Shown piece after piece: positions 26,013 through 34,948 of a stretch of DNA of 64,000 bases (within the stretch, counting starts at the first letter, position 1; the number at the start of each line of letters is the position of its first letter). A program made the position numbers and the translations under genes. Source of the DNA: Cyclobacteriaceae bacterium (lineage in GTDB: Bacteria > Bacteroidota > Bacteroidia > Cytophagales > Cyclobacteriaceae); assembly GCA_958296015.1 (NCBI GenBank), contig CATQIH010000043.1, positions 1 through 64,000 on the forward strand, read 5' to 3'. Under the pieces are notes generated by a model that saw only the letters and a list, made by a program, of their open reading frames with translations, did no database searches and was not told the DNA's origin.

Positions 26013-27295
26013 TTGGAAAGTTGAAACTGGGTAGCGGAGCAGCAGCACTGATCAAGTATTGTTACTACGCCAAAGATGAGAATGGCAGACTTACTGATAT
26101 AATACGCGGGGAGCTTTTATATTCTAATCAACTTTATGAATCAAGACTATCCAACGGACACCTAGACATAAACAATATAGCTTCACAGTATCAAAGGGTA
26201 GCAGACACAAATTCAAAAACAACAAAATTTATCTGGCACCAAACGCTTAATTTTCATCCGGAGGAGAAAGTCTCTAACGAGATGATGGTTACCCTTGCTA
26301 GAGAGTTTGCACAAGCCTTCGGTTTTAAAGATAACCAGTACCTGGTGTTCAGGCACCGAGACCGGACTAACGATCATTTTCATATCGTTGCCAACCGGAT
26401 TGATGCTATGGGGAAAAATACTGCGTCCGATCAGAAAAACTATGAAAAGATCCAGCAATGGTGTCGGGTGATGGAAAACAAATACAAGCTGCGATTGACA
26501 GAGAATCACCTACAAAAATTAGATGCCCGGCATAACCGGGATAATCAGCAGGCAGAGAAGTTGAAGAAAATTTTGGATGCAGTTGTTCCTGGTTGCCAAA
26601 CGATGAGCGAGTTAAGTATTGCACTCCGTAGGAAGAATATTACTATGTATTTGGGACGAGGGGTTAGTTTTACGAATAAGAGATCAGGAGTGAGCTTCAA
26701 GGGATCAGACTTAGGACGAGAATATAGCCGTGCAGGGATTGAGAAGCGATTGGGAATACCTTCGCCTGGTCAGAAGACAGGTGTTCGCTTTGACGGGTTG
26801 AAGCGACAGGCTCTGCGGGATAGTATTGATAGCATTGTGAAAAACGTTTCTATTATTTTGAGTGCTAATGCTGCTTCTCAGGAAGCTGTATGGAAGGCGT
26901 TTGGCGTAAGGTTGAAGGATGAAAATATTACCCTTCGCTTGGCCAGAAATCCCACTTCAGGTAAGGTTACCGGTGTAGCTTTTCAAACGCAGGGAAGTCG
27001 GTTTGTCAATGGACATGAACTTGGAGAACAGTACTCGCATACGATGCTTACAATGCGGTTTGGCAGAAGTTCTGCGGAATTTGTGCAACTCATAGAACAA
27101 TGGGCAACGCAAGATCTAAAAGAAGATGACACACAAGAGAAGGATCAGCAAAGAAATGCAACAGAGGTGCCTACTGAAACAAATACCCGTATGGTTACCG
27201 GACCTAACGGCACCTATGAAACAAATAAAGACTTGGCAAAGATTGCTCAGTCGTTGCGTACTGTTGCTCAGAAAAAGCATAGACCTAAAATATAG
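26009..27295 (+). CDS. mobA: Mobilization relaxase (MobA/VirD2-type, HUH)
   Basis: 428 residues. The N-terminal relaxase domain has the three-histidine motif in 'FRHRDRTNDHFHIVANRID' (His116, His123, His125, Asn129) and tyrosines near the N-terminus ('LIKYCYYAKDE') that could include the catalytic one. The C-terminal part holds two copies of a small beta domain, near 'LRRKNITMYLGRGVSFTNKR' and 'LKDENITLRLARNPTSGKVT', each followed by 'G.ELG..YS' and 'RFG/RLG', as in other Bacteroidetes relaxases. It nicks oriT and leads the strand into the recipient. Intact. Confidence 0.9.
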   Translation: MIGKLKLGSGAAALIKYCYYAKDENGRLTDIIRGELLYSNQLYESRLSNGHLDINNIASQYQRVADTNSKTTKFIWHQTLNFHPEEKVSNEMMVTLAREFAQAFGFKDNQYLVFRHRDRTNDHFHIVANRIDAMGKNTASDQKNYEKIQQWCRVMENKYKLRLTENHLQKLDARHNRDNQQAEKLKKILDAVVPGCQTMSELSIALRRKNITMYLGRGVSFTNKRSGVSFKGSDLGREYSRAGIEKRLGIPSPGQKTGVRFDGLKRQALRDSIDSIVKNVSIILSANAASQEAVWKAFGVRLKDENITLRLARNPTSGKVTGVAFQTQGSRFVNGHELGEQYSHTMLTMRFGRSSAEFVQLIEQWATQDLKEDDTQEKDQQRNATEVPTETNTRMVTGPNGTYETNKDLAKIAQSLRTVAQKKHRPKI

Positions 27296-27421
27296 GATAA
27301 TCTGGGAAATTTTGTTTAAGCAAGTGTTGAGTTTAGAGTTATAGTTATTTTTCGTGTACACAACACTTACATATATGTATAAGTATTAATAGTAATCAAA
27401 GTAAACATGTATTACAAAGTA

Positions 27422-27679
27422 TCACTTTCCTTCCGGACGCATTTTCACGGGTCCGTTTTCTTTTTCATATTTCTCGATCAGTATCGTGAAAGCCTGATCT
27501 GTCAATTCTGTGACTGTCAGGCGATCCCAGTAAGCAATATCTTTTATCTTTTCGTATTTATCAGGCAGGACATATAATGTGGTTCGTTGTGGTTTACTGC
27601 CTCTTGCAGGACGTTCCTGACCTTCTTCTTTTTTCTCTATGACACCTTTGCTCTGGTTTGTAAAAGATTTCTTCGCCAT
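27422..27679 (-). CDS. Small DNA-binding protein partnered with ParA (ParB-like, RHH)
   Basis: 85 residues: a basic disordered N-terminus, then a ribbon-helix-helix-like core 'QRTTLYVLPDKYEKIKDIAY' and 'LTVTELTDQAFTILIEKYEK'. It begins 3 bp after the ParA stop, the standard arrangement of type Ib partition pairs where the small second gene binds the centromere and the par promoter. No homology to larger ParB proteins. Confidence 0.75.
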   Translation of the reverse strand: MAKKSFTNQSKGVIEKKEEGQERPARGSKPQRTTLYVLPDKYEKIKDIAYWDRLTVTELTDQAFTILIEKYEKENGPVKMRPEGK

Positions 27680-27682
27680 GAT

Positions 27683-28432
27683 TTATGCTCTGTTTAAAAT
27701 TTCTTTAACTAAACTACTGTAATCTTTTGCGCCGTTGCTTTCCGGGGCATACTGATAAATATCCTGACCAGCTGTAGGAGCTTCGGCAAGTGCAATATTC
27801 TGCCTGATAAAAGTCTTAAAAACAATATCTCCATAGGTATCTACGATACTCTGCATAATATCACGATTGAGAATCGTCCTTGAATCATATTGCGTAATGA
27901 TCACACCCCCAACTTTAAGCTTTTTGTTCAGACTCTCCTTGATAGTCTCTATCTCTTCAGTCAATGTGCTTAGTCCATGCAAAGCCAGGTATTGTGCCTG
28001 TACCGGAATGTAGACCTGATCGGCAGCTGTAAGGGCGTTATGTGTAAGTACATTGAGTGCCGGCATACAATCAATGAGAATGTAATCATATTTTCCTTTT
28101 ACATTCTTAAGCAGGTTTTTGAGTTTGAGTTCTCTGCCCGGTTCAGTATCCAGCATGCGAGAAGTATTGTTGAGCGACTTTTCAGAGGCTACCAGGTCAA
28201 AGAAAGGGTTGATGGCTACTATGGACCGACCTAACTGCTTATTGCCCTTTATCACATCTGATATGGTGCTTTCTGGTTGTGTAATCCCCAGGTGCTGACT
28301 GGTGTTAGCCTGTGGATCTAGGTCTATTAGCAAAACTTTTCTGTCGTGAATAGCCAAGCCTGCGGCAATATTGACAGAAGATGTAGTCTTACCTACGCCC
28401 CCTTTGTTATTAGCTACTGCTATAATATGCAT
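27683..28432 (-). CDS. parA: ParA plasmid partition ATPase
   Basis: 249 residues from the ATG at 28432, which opens directly with 'MHIIAVANNKGGVGKTTSSV', the ParA deviant Walker A motif. 'VLLIDLDPQANTSQHLGI' (Walker A') and 'YDYILIDCMPALNVLTHNAL' (Walker B) follow, and a C-terminal 'REIL'-type helix ends the protein. The short N-terminus without a DNA-binding domain is typical of type Ib ParA. Inverted repeats upstream at 28456-28494 likely serve autoregulation. Confidence 0.93.
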   Translation of the reverse strand: MHIIAVANNKGGVGKTTSSVNIAAGLAIHDRKVLLIDLDPQANTSQHLGITQPESTISDVIKGNKQLGRSIVAINPFFDLVASEKSLNNTSRMLDTEPGRELKLKNLLKNVKGKYDYILIDCMPALNVLTHNALTAADQVYIPVQAQYLALHGLSTLTEEIETIKESLNKKLKVGGVIITQYDSRTILNRDIMQSIVDTYGDIVFKTFIRQNIALAEAPTAGQDIYQYAPESNGAKDYSSLVKEILNRA

Positions 28433-28455
28433 ATTACAATGTATATGGAGTGTAT

Positions 28456-28494
28456 AATGTATACGATGCAATATCTAAAATATATGTATACATT
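28456..28494. promoter_or_regulatory. Inverted repeat upstream of parA, operator or partition-site candidate
   Basis: A perfect 9-bp inverted repeat AATGTATAC (28456-28464) and GTATACATT (28486-28494) with a 21-bp AT-rich spacer. Further GTATA motifs occur at 28441 and 28452, and 'TGCAATAT' and 'TTGCAAATA' lie beside the arms. It is 24 bp upstream of the parA start on the minus strand. In type Ib systems such sites bind the small partner protein for repression and segregation. Confidence 0.55.
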
Positions 28495-28594
28495 GCAAAT
28501 ATATATTCCAGTGAAGTTTAGTATTTAATATCATAAGCCAGAAAAGACTTTTTGCATGATAATTGACTTCGCAGGTTTATATTGAAATTGTAGT

Positions 28595-29257
28595 ATGATA
28601 CACAAGCCGTTACTTTTCCTTTATTTACTTCTCATTCCCCTAGGTAAAACCATTGAGGGTCAGGCCACCGTCATTGATGGCGACACTATAGAGATCAAAG
28701 GTCAGCGTATCCGGTTGCATGGCATAGACGCTCCCGAGAGTTCACAAACCTGCACACTGGATGGCAAGGTTTGGCGATGTAGCCAACAAGCAGCATTGCA
28801 ATTGTCTGATATGATCAACAAACGCAATGTACGGTGTGAACAGAAAGATAAAGACTATTACGGACGGCTAGTCTGCGAATGTTTTGTAGGTAAAACCAAT
28901 ATCAATGCATGGCTGGTAGAAAACGGTTGGGCGGTAGCTTACCGGAAGTATAGTACAGACTTTGTAACAGAAGAAGCCAATGCAAGGGCAGCTGATGTAG
29001 GTATCTGGAAAAGTAAGTTTGATAATCCTGAGGATTACAGGAAAAGAAAGAAGGCAAAGTCGGTGACAGCTGGGCAAAGTAAATCTGTTTCTGGTTGTGA
29101 GATTAAAGGCAATATCAGCCGTAATGGAGAGAAGATGTACCATGTATCAGGTGGTAAGTATTATTCACAGACCAAGATTAGTACTGATAAAGGAGAGCAG
29201 TGGTTTTGCACGGAAGAGGAAGCTAAGAAAGCCGGTTGGCGGCTGAGTAGGGAATAA
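28595..29257 (+). CDS. Secreted thermonuclease (SNase) with C-terminal 'sunset'-like domain
   Basis: 220 residues. Signal peptide, then the SNase domain: 'ATVIDGDTIEIKGQRIRLHG' with the Ca-binding Asp and Arg, and 'EQKDKDYYGRLVCECF' with the Glu-Arg pair, finishing with 'NAWLVENGWAVAYRKY'. A linker is followed by a small Cys-containing domain (about 165-220, 'CEIKGNISRNGEKMYHVSGG') often fused to SNases. The protein should digest extracellular or periplasmic DNA/RNA. SNase genes are frequent on mobile elements; here it may serve DNA defense or nutrient release. Divergent from parA. Confidence 0.88.
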   Translation: MIHKPLLFLYLLLIPLGKTIEGQATVIDGDTIEIKGQRIRLHGIDAPESSQTCTLDGKVWRCSQQAALQLSDMINKRNVRCEQKDKDYYGRLVCECFVGKTNINAWLVENGWAVAYRKYSTDFVTEEANARAADVGIWKSKFDNPEDYRKRKKAKSVTAGQSKSVSGCEIKGNISRNGEKMYHVSGGKYYSQTKISTDKGEQWFCTEEEAKKAGWRLSRE

Positions 29258-29462
29258 ATATAAACTCCGTTATTTAAAAGTTTTAGACTATGGATTATAC
29301 TAATAGCTTATCATAACTTTAATTATTGTACTTTTATGTTTTGCTAGTAGAACATGATGATAAACGCACTAGCAATTTTTGCTGAGTGTTCCAGGCCAGC
29401 ATGGATGATATATTCAAGGCTTTGCCACTGACCTGGGATGAGGCATGTGCAGGGTGTATCTT

Positions 29463-30848
29463 TTATTCCCACTGCACCAGGCTGATGCTACTTTTGTTGT
29501 CATCTTCTATCAGGATACTGCCCTTAGTAGAGTTGATACCGTAGTAGGTATTCTTTTTGGAGAAGTGCTGGCGGTAATACTGGTCTGCCGGGCCTTTGGG
29601 ATCAAAACACTTGAAAAAGGTGTTGTACCCTACTCCTTTCTCAAAGTCATGGCGATAGGATACTACCTTTTTGCCGTCTTTAGCAAATTCCTGTGTATAA
29701 ATAGCGTCTACAGTACCAAGCTGTAGACGAACGTGGTGGTCTCGTGTCACATAGGCCATCGTGTTTCTGCTGTAGGGCGTCATATGCTTTCTGTACTTGC
29801 TGTCCTGCACCAGCGGATCGTTTTCTTCACTGACCTGCTGCCATCGCTTGTTGCCCTGCAAATCATAGGCTATGATATAGTAGCCATCTACGTATCCGGT
29901 ACCTATGCCTTTGTTGTTGCCATACAAGCCATACACATAGACTGTGTTATTCTTCTCATCCATCAATAACCCGGCGAAAGCATTCCTGTCCAGGTGATAA
30001 GAAGTTCTGGACGCGCCATACATGGAAGTAGTGGGTCCTGCACTGACACCTCCATCAGAAAAGCCTTCTGCTCCGGGGATGTAGTGGTGGTTGACACTCT
30101 GTCTCATATGCAGCCCATCTACCTGGTGGTTCAGCGTTGTTTTCTGCGTTATCTTTCCCTGAGCGTCCAGGGCAACAAGCTGGCATTGCATGTTTTCTTC
30201 TTTATCTGACAAAGCCTTGCCTGCCATCCAGAGATGCTTGTCGTTGTGGGCGACATACTCCCAGGCCGTAAATGACTTATTCAGTAGTGGTAGCTGGGTA
30301 ACAGTCTTTTGCAGGGAAAAATCCTGATGGCTCATCTTGTAGACAAGTAGCAGATCGCTGCCATCTTTGGTGGCATCTTCCTGCAGGTTGATGAAGGTGA
30401 GATACTGCTTGTCGCAGAAACGAAACAGGGTCTTGCCTTCCATTTCTTTGCGCGCAAGCTCATGGGTTTTAGTCTTTCCCTGCCTGCTGACCTGGGTGAG
30501 AAACATGTCTGCCGCACCAAGGGCATAGAGCCGGTTTTCAATGTGGTAGACATAATCTCCGTTGGGAGTGGCCAACATGTGCTGGCCCTGCACTTTGTTG
30601 ATCTGGGTGGTCTCTACCGGTACGCTCCATACCAGCTCCAGGGCCGGGGTATAGTAATGCAGTTGCCAGTCCAGGTTTTTAGAATAGTTCTTTTCTTTAC
30701 CGGTTTTGAGGATAAAACCATGCTCACGCAAATCCAGGTAGTCCAGGGCTTGCGCTCCTTTGTCCAGTGGCAGGTTCACTGTCTTTTGTCCGTAGCACAA
30801 CGTGCAGATACAAAGGGCAGACATCAGGGTAAGTAGCTTTTGTTTCAT
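29463..30848 (-). CDS. Secreted protein of unknown function, probably beta-propeller-like
   Basis: 461 residues from the ATG at 30848 with a signal peptide ending near 'LCYGQK'. The remainder is rich in beta strands with several W/Y-containing turns ('DWQLHYYTPALELVWSVPVE', 'WEYVAHNDKHLWMAGKAL', 'NNTVYVYGLYGNN'), repeating about every 60-70 residues, which suggests a propeller. No catalytic motif. It follows the RHS fragment on the same strand. Confidence 0.6.
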   Translation of the reverse strand: MKQKLLTLMSALCICTLCYGQKTVNLPLDKGAQALDYLDLREHGFILKTGKEKNYSKNLDWQLHYYTPALELVWSVPVETTQINKVQGQHMLATPNGDYVYHIENRLYALGAADMFLTQVSRQGKTKTHELARKEMEGKTLFRFCDKQYLTFINLQEDATKDGSDLLLVYKMSHQDFSLQKTVTQLPLLNKSFTAWEYVAHNDKHLWMAGKALSDKEENMQCQLVALDAQGKITQKTTLNHQVDGLHMRQSVNHHYIPGAEGFSDGGVSAGPTTSMYGASRTSYHLDRNAFAGLLMDEKNNTVYVYGLYGNNKGIGTGYVDGYYIIAYDLQGNKRWQQVSEENDPLVQDSKYRKHMTPYSRNTMAYVTRDHHVRLQLGTVDAIYTQEFAKDGKKVVSYRHDFEKGVGYNTFFKCFDPKGPADQYYRQHFSKKNTYYGINSTKGSILIEDDNKSSISLVQWE

Positions 30849-30937
30849 AGCAGTAAGGGTAAGTGTCAAACTGGTTTTTATGGGTATATAGGAGCTGCCA
30901 AAAATAGGTTTTCCAAGTACGATTTTATGCTACAATT

Positions 30938-32047
30938 TTATCTGTTTCTTACATCGTTAGCTTTGTGCAATAAATGATAGTTTTTGCCGCTGTGATTTAT
31001 ATTGGTACTGGCATTGTCTTTGACAATGATGCTGCGGTAGACCTTGCCATCATGCCGGATAGCTCCGTTATCGTATATCTTCTCATCATAGGTGATCATC
31101 TCTACGGCTGCATCTGTGAGGCTGGCAAGTCTGTTGGTGTTTGCTGTGTAGCTATAGGCAAACTGATCCAGCAGACTGCCATCCTGCTTGTGTCTGTCAA
31201 GGGTGAGCAGATTGCCGTTAGGGTCATAGGTGTATGACGCATCATAAGGGCCTGTGCTTCCACTGCGGGCAGCAAAGCCACTGGCAGCATCATACTGGTT
31301 CAGGCCACGGGCAAGCACCAACCGGTTGAGTTGGTCATATCTGTGGAGCATGGCTTGCTCCGGTTTGTCTTGAAGGCCGGGCAGGTCTGTCTGCATCCAG
31401 GCAATGTTGCCATTGTATAGTCCTTGATAGTTGGTCTGCTGCTCATTAAGTCTTGTCCATAGCTGGTTAGTGGTCGGCGTAGCTGCAATACCCTGGTAGT
31501 CTCCATCAAAGTAACCTAAAGCAAAGGCAAAGGCATCTTTGCTAACCCGTGAGATACCCATGCCATCATGGCCGGGGTCGTTGCCCTCCGTGCTGCCATT
31601 CACTCCTTTCAGCCAGCCTTGTAGCGTGTAGTAGTAATCCAGTCCCTGTACACGGTGCTTGCCTAACTCTATCCTGGACAGCGGACCATGTGCGTAGTAT
31701 TTGTACATTGCCTCCTGGTTCCATACATAACCATCGGTAGAAGTTTTTACTTCTTTCAAACGATTGTCTGCATCATAGCTGTACTTTTGCATGAATTGAT
31801 CACTAGCCCCATACTGGTAGATGACCATGTTCACGTTGCCGGAGACTAAATCATAGACATAATCGGTGCGTTTGGCCGACATGCCAGGCAACTGCTGTAG
31901 CAGGGCTTTCACGTTGCCGTGGGCATCATAGCTGTAATAAGTGCGTACAGGCACTGCCTGGGCATCCTGCGGGTCGGTAGCTGTGGTACGTGTAACAAGG
32001 CTTGCATGCTGTTGTATCATAACAGTAACAAAATGAGACGGACGCAT
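30938..32047 (-). pseudogene. RHS/YD-repeat core fragment (internal piece of the RHS2-type carrier)
   Basis: 369 residues of YD-repeat sequence ('YDAHGNVKALLQQLPGMS', 'YDLVSGNVNMVIYQYGA', 'NPGHDGMGISRVSKDAFAF') with no signal peptide and no C-terminal tip. 31005-31976 aligns with 36464-37435 of the complete carrier at a constant offset of 5459 bp, with no net gaps. At the other end it diverges after 'YRSIIVKDNAS' into 22 unrelated residues. It is a leftover from a duplication or cassette exchange. Confidence 0.85.
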
Positions 32048-32179
32048 TACGCTATTGCTAAACGCGCCTGAGAGGATTTTATGAGAAATATGAAAAAACT
32101 CCCTACCTTTACGTCCCCACTCTCCGTCACCCCGTCAACCTATGTCTAGCGTATTTAACTTCTATTTCCTATTTGATTT

Positions 32180-32665
32180 CTACTTTACAGGCGTTGGATT
32201 ATTGCGTAAAAATATCCCAAGTTTAACCGTATCACTTAAAACATCAGTGGTTGTATATCTCACATGCTTATACTCTCCTTTATATTTCAGGTAATCAACT
32301 ACATCATGAGTTCCAACACCTCCTTCAGTATAAACAAGTAAACAAGCTGTATCGCTTACAAGAACAAAATGTAATTTTCTTTTATACTCGTATACATCTT
32401 TTCCGTCCTCAGTTAATAAACGCATATCTGAAAAGCTGATTTTTTTTGTATCATTACTATCTCCTATTTTAAACACCTCCTTATTTAGGCTGCTGATGCT
32501 ATCTATAACAATATTGGGTATGTCTGATTTGTTTGCAGAACACTTGTATTCCTTTTTATTCAAAAAGACTAATGCTTCATTCTGTATATTACTTTCCGAT
32601 TTTGTGCCCATACAGCTAAAAAGTAAAAACGAACACAATATGTAAACGGCTTCCATTTTTTTCAT
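32180..32665 (-). CDS. Candidate immunity lipoprotein for the metallopeptidase tip
   Basis: 161 residues beginning 'MKKMEAVYILCSFLLFSCMG', a lipoprotein signal, followed by a mixed alpha/beta domain with 'MRLLTEDGKDVYEYKRKLHF'. The start overlaps the stop of the toxin cassette by one base. No family recognised. As the first gene after a toxin tip, translated by coupling and exported to a membrane, it fits an immunity protein acting outside the cytoplasm. Inference from position only. Confidence 0.6.
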   Translation of the reverse strand: MKKMEAVYILCSFLLFSCMGTKSESNIQNEALVFLNKKEYKCSANKSDIPNIVIDSISSLNKEVFKIGDSNDTKKISFSDMRLLTEDGKDVYEYKRKLHFVLVSDTACLLVYTEGGVGTHDVVDYLKYKGEYKHVRYTTTDVLSDTVKLGIFLRNNPTPVK

Positions 32666-34297
32666 TATTTGATTAGTAGTATTGGTTTGGCAACTCTTGT
32701 ATTATCAGTAGGAACAATCATTTTTTTCGTAGTTTCCAAAGGTTGACTTTGACCGGCAATAGTTGTACCATCTGCTGGAGTAATTGAATTTGCACCTGTT
32801 GTGTTATATGGTGTTCCTCTATGATTAGTTCGTGTACCTTGTTGCTGTGGCGTTACCATAATATTAAATGGTTGATTTTTATTGGTTATATTTATATATG
32901 GAGTTTCAATATTATCAACTACTCTTTTTTCTTCATTATTATCATAGTTTGTACCGTTAGGAGCTGCATCGTTCTTTAATGCATCAATTTCGGTTTCCGT
33001 ATCAGTGTTTATTAATCTCTCTCCATGACCAGCTTCATGTAGTAACGCTGTTGCTGGCGCAAATGCTTCGCCATTTCTTGTTTTTAGTCCTACAGTTGGA
33101 TTCCAATTTATTGAAACATTTTCAACTTTCGTACCCGCTGCATTGAATGAAAAATTTGTTGCATCATCATTTGTCTTTATTTCATTGAATGTAATAGTCT
33201 CTTTAGAAACCGATAAATTCTGAAACGTTTTATTAGCATCGTTTTTCATAACTTCTATCACGGCTTCATGTACCTGCTGAACAAAGGTATTGCTCGTAGT
33301 TGGTTTAATACCAGGTGTATATGTGTAGTATTTACTTACGCCATTTTCAACGTAATGAACCTTTATAACTTTTCCATCAGGGTCAACAAAGAAAATTGGA
33401 TTATTGGCTGCATAGGAATATGGACTTAATGCAGGATATTTAGAAGCTTTAGCATCAGGTTTTGGAGTTCTTCCTAACCGTGTATCAAGCCATCTGTCTC
33501 CCATGTCAACGGTGTTTTCTTTTCCGCTTACTTCGTCAACTTTTTCTTTGCCATTGAAGCTGAACCTGTAACTGTAACTATCTGATTGCCAGCTTCTTCC
33601 TTCCATCGCTAAACCAAAGGGTCTGTAGTCTTGGGTTTGCAATATCACAGGCTCATGCAAGCCATCAGTATTGATCTTTACCTCATCTGTGATCACAGAG
33701 AGCACGTTGCCGAGATGATTGGATAATTCGTAGTTCCGCTGGCCTAGCAACAGGCTGCCGTCTGCTTTGCTTGCTGTCGGGCGGTACATGCCTAATCGGC
33801 TGCTGCCATAGATGGGCTGCTCCTGCAAGGCTTCATCCTGGTAGATGGAGAGCACATTGCCAGAGGCATCTCGCACGTAATGCGTGGTCTTGGTCTGGTT
33901 GTTACTGGTCACACGCTTGCTGATACGGTTGCCTGCTGCATCATATTGATAGCTTACTGCTGTACCATCGCCTTTGCTTACTGTCCTGACTTTGCCGTAG
34001 GGTGTCCAGGTGATATTGGTGCCTTCTCCTCTATCATGGGTTAAGTTGCCAATGGCATCATATTCGTAAGCAAACTCACTTATCTCTTCTCCGGTATTGG
34101 ATGCCGTTGTCCACTTGGCATGAAAGCCTGAGCCTGCTTTGGCATGGAAGCTGGGTTGCAGGGTGATGCTTTCATTGGCTTGCAGCAACTGTGCCGTTTG
34201 GCCTGCCTCAGCCGTAGCATTGTCTTTTGCAATAATGCTGCGGTAGACATAACCATTGTGCTGGATTGGGCTACTATTGTATACTTTTTCATTGTAA
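32665..34297 (-). CDS. Orphan RHS cassette with zincin (HEAGH) metallopeptidase tip
   Basis: The frame is open from about 34297. The first strict start is TTG at 34188 (507 residues), and nothing like a signal peptide is present, so it is a displaced 3' end of an RHS gene. YD-core sequence includes 'YSYDAAGNRISKRVTSNN'-like and 'NYELSNHLGNVLSVITDEV'. After the core boundary ('SYAANNPIFFVDPDGKV') comes a unique tip with 'ALLHEAGHGERLINTDTETE': an HExxH zinc site with a downstream Glu as possible third ligand. The core part 33550-34297 aligns at a constant offset of 2253 bp with 35803-36550 of RHS2, and long stretches are nearly identical. The 5' end is cut by an IS982-like remnant. Confidence 0.85.
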
Positions 34298-34301
34298 ATA
34301 A

Positions 34302-34526
34302 TTGATGACCTTAGCTCATAAAACCAAGCTTCGCAAAGGAACTGTTATCGAATCTGTCAATGGTATTTTGGCCTTGGCGGCCAGTGTGTTTGATTTGGAG
34401 TATACCAGACATATAAGCCTCTTCTATGCAATGGCTCATATGATGTCTGCGCTTATTGCATATTGTTTTTATGATAATAAGCCCGCTGTTTTTTTACCAA
34501 ATCAAAAACAATTATTAGTAGCATAA
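34302..34526 (+). pseudogene. IS982-like transposase remnant (C-terminal fragment)
   Basis: The 74-residue frame contains 'RKGTVIESVNGILALAASVF' and 'EYTRHISLFYAMAHMMSALI', matching the last third of IS982-type DDE transposases around the catalytic Glu and the 'HxR.RS...N....LIAY' tail. No N-terminal part or inverted repeats are seen. It sits head to head with the truncated orphan cassette and 38 bp from the immunity gene at 34565, so it marks a recombination or insertion scar. Confidence 0.65.
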
Positions 34527-34564
34527 TCCATAACTTAAATTATTATTAGTTGCATTTCTACCAA

Positions 34565-34948
34565 TCACTTATATTTTACCAACGATGATATATTTCCGTT
34601 CTGACCACTTATTTCTAATTCAAAGGAATTGGGCTTTTTTCTAATCGTATCCCCTTCCATAACGTTACTAAAATTAGTGATTTCGACTTTACCGATTGTT
34701 CTTTCGTTTTTAGCAGAGTCCCTTATTCCAATAACATATTTGTTCGGATTTTTTTCATACTCTTTGATGTAAGTAACAACACCACTAAAGCTTGATTGGT
34801 AAAATGAGTTAATATATTCATCTTCTTTTTGCTTTAGGACTTGCATATACTCCTGTTGAAGTAGATGACGTTCAAAATAGTGCTTACCAGAAAGGGCAAT
34901 CGCAATGATTATAACAATCGCTAAAATTATTTTATATACTCTTTTCAT
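34565..34948 (-). CDS. Candidate immunity protein for the hydrolase tip
   Basis: 127 residues: an N-terminal membrane anchor ('YKIILAIVIIIAIALSG'), a helical neck and a small beta domain with 'FSGVVTYIKEYEKNPNKYVI' and 'MEGDTIRKKPNSFELEI'. Its ATG overlaps the stop of the 2.8-kDa-residue-scale RHS2 carrier by 4 nt. The layout (TM anchor, then a beta domain with 'GD.I.K' turn) resembles the gene at 44458-44829, so the two may belong to one immunity family. Role inferred from position. Confidence 0.6.
   Translation of the reverse strand: MKRVYKIILAIVIIIAIALSGKHYFERHLLQQEYMQVLKQKEDEYINSFYQSSFSGVVTYIKEYEKNPNKYVIGIRDSAKNERTIGKVEITNFSNVMEGDTIRKKPNSFELEISGQNGNISSLVKYK

Noticed and set aside
28580..28600. 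Half of the 25-bp palindrome near the SNase start (AATTGTAGTATGAT)
   Set aside because: Only about seven bases match one arm and no mirror half follows; expected by chance in AT-rich DNA.
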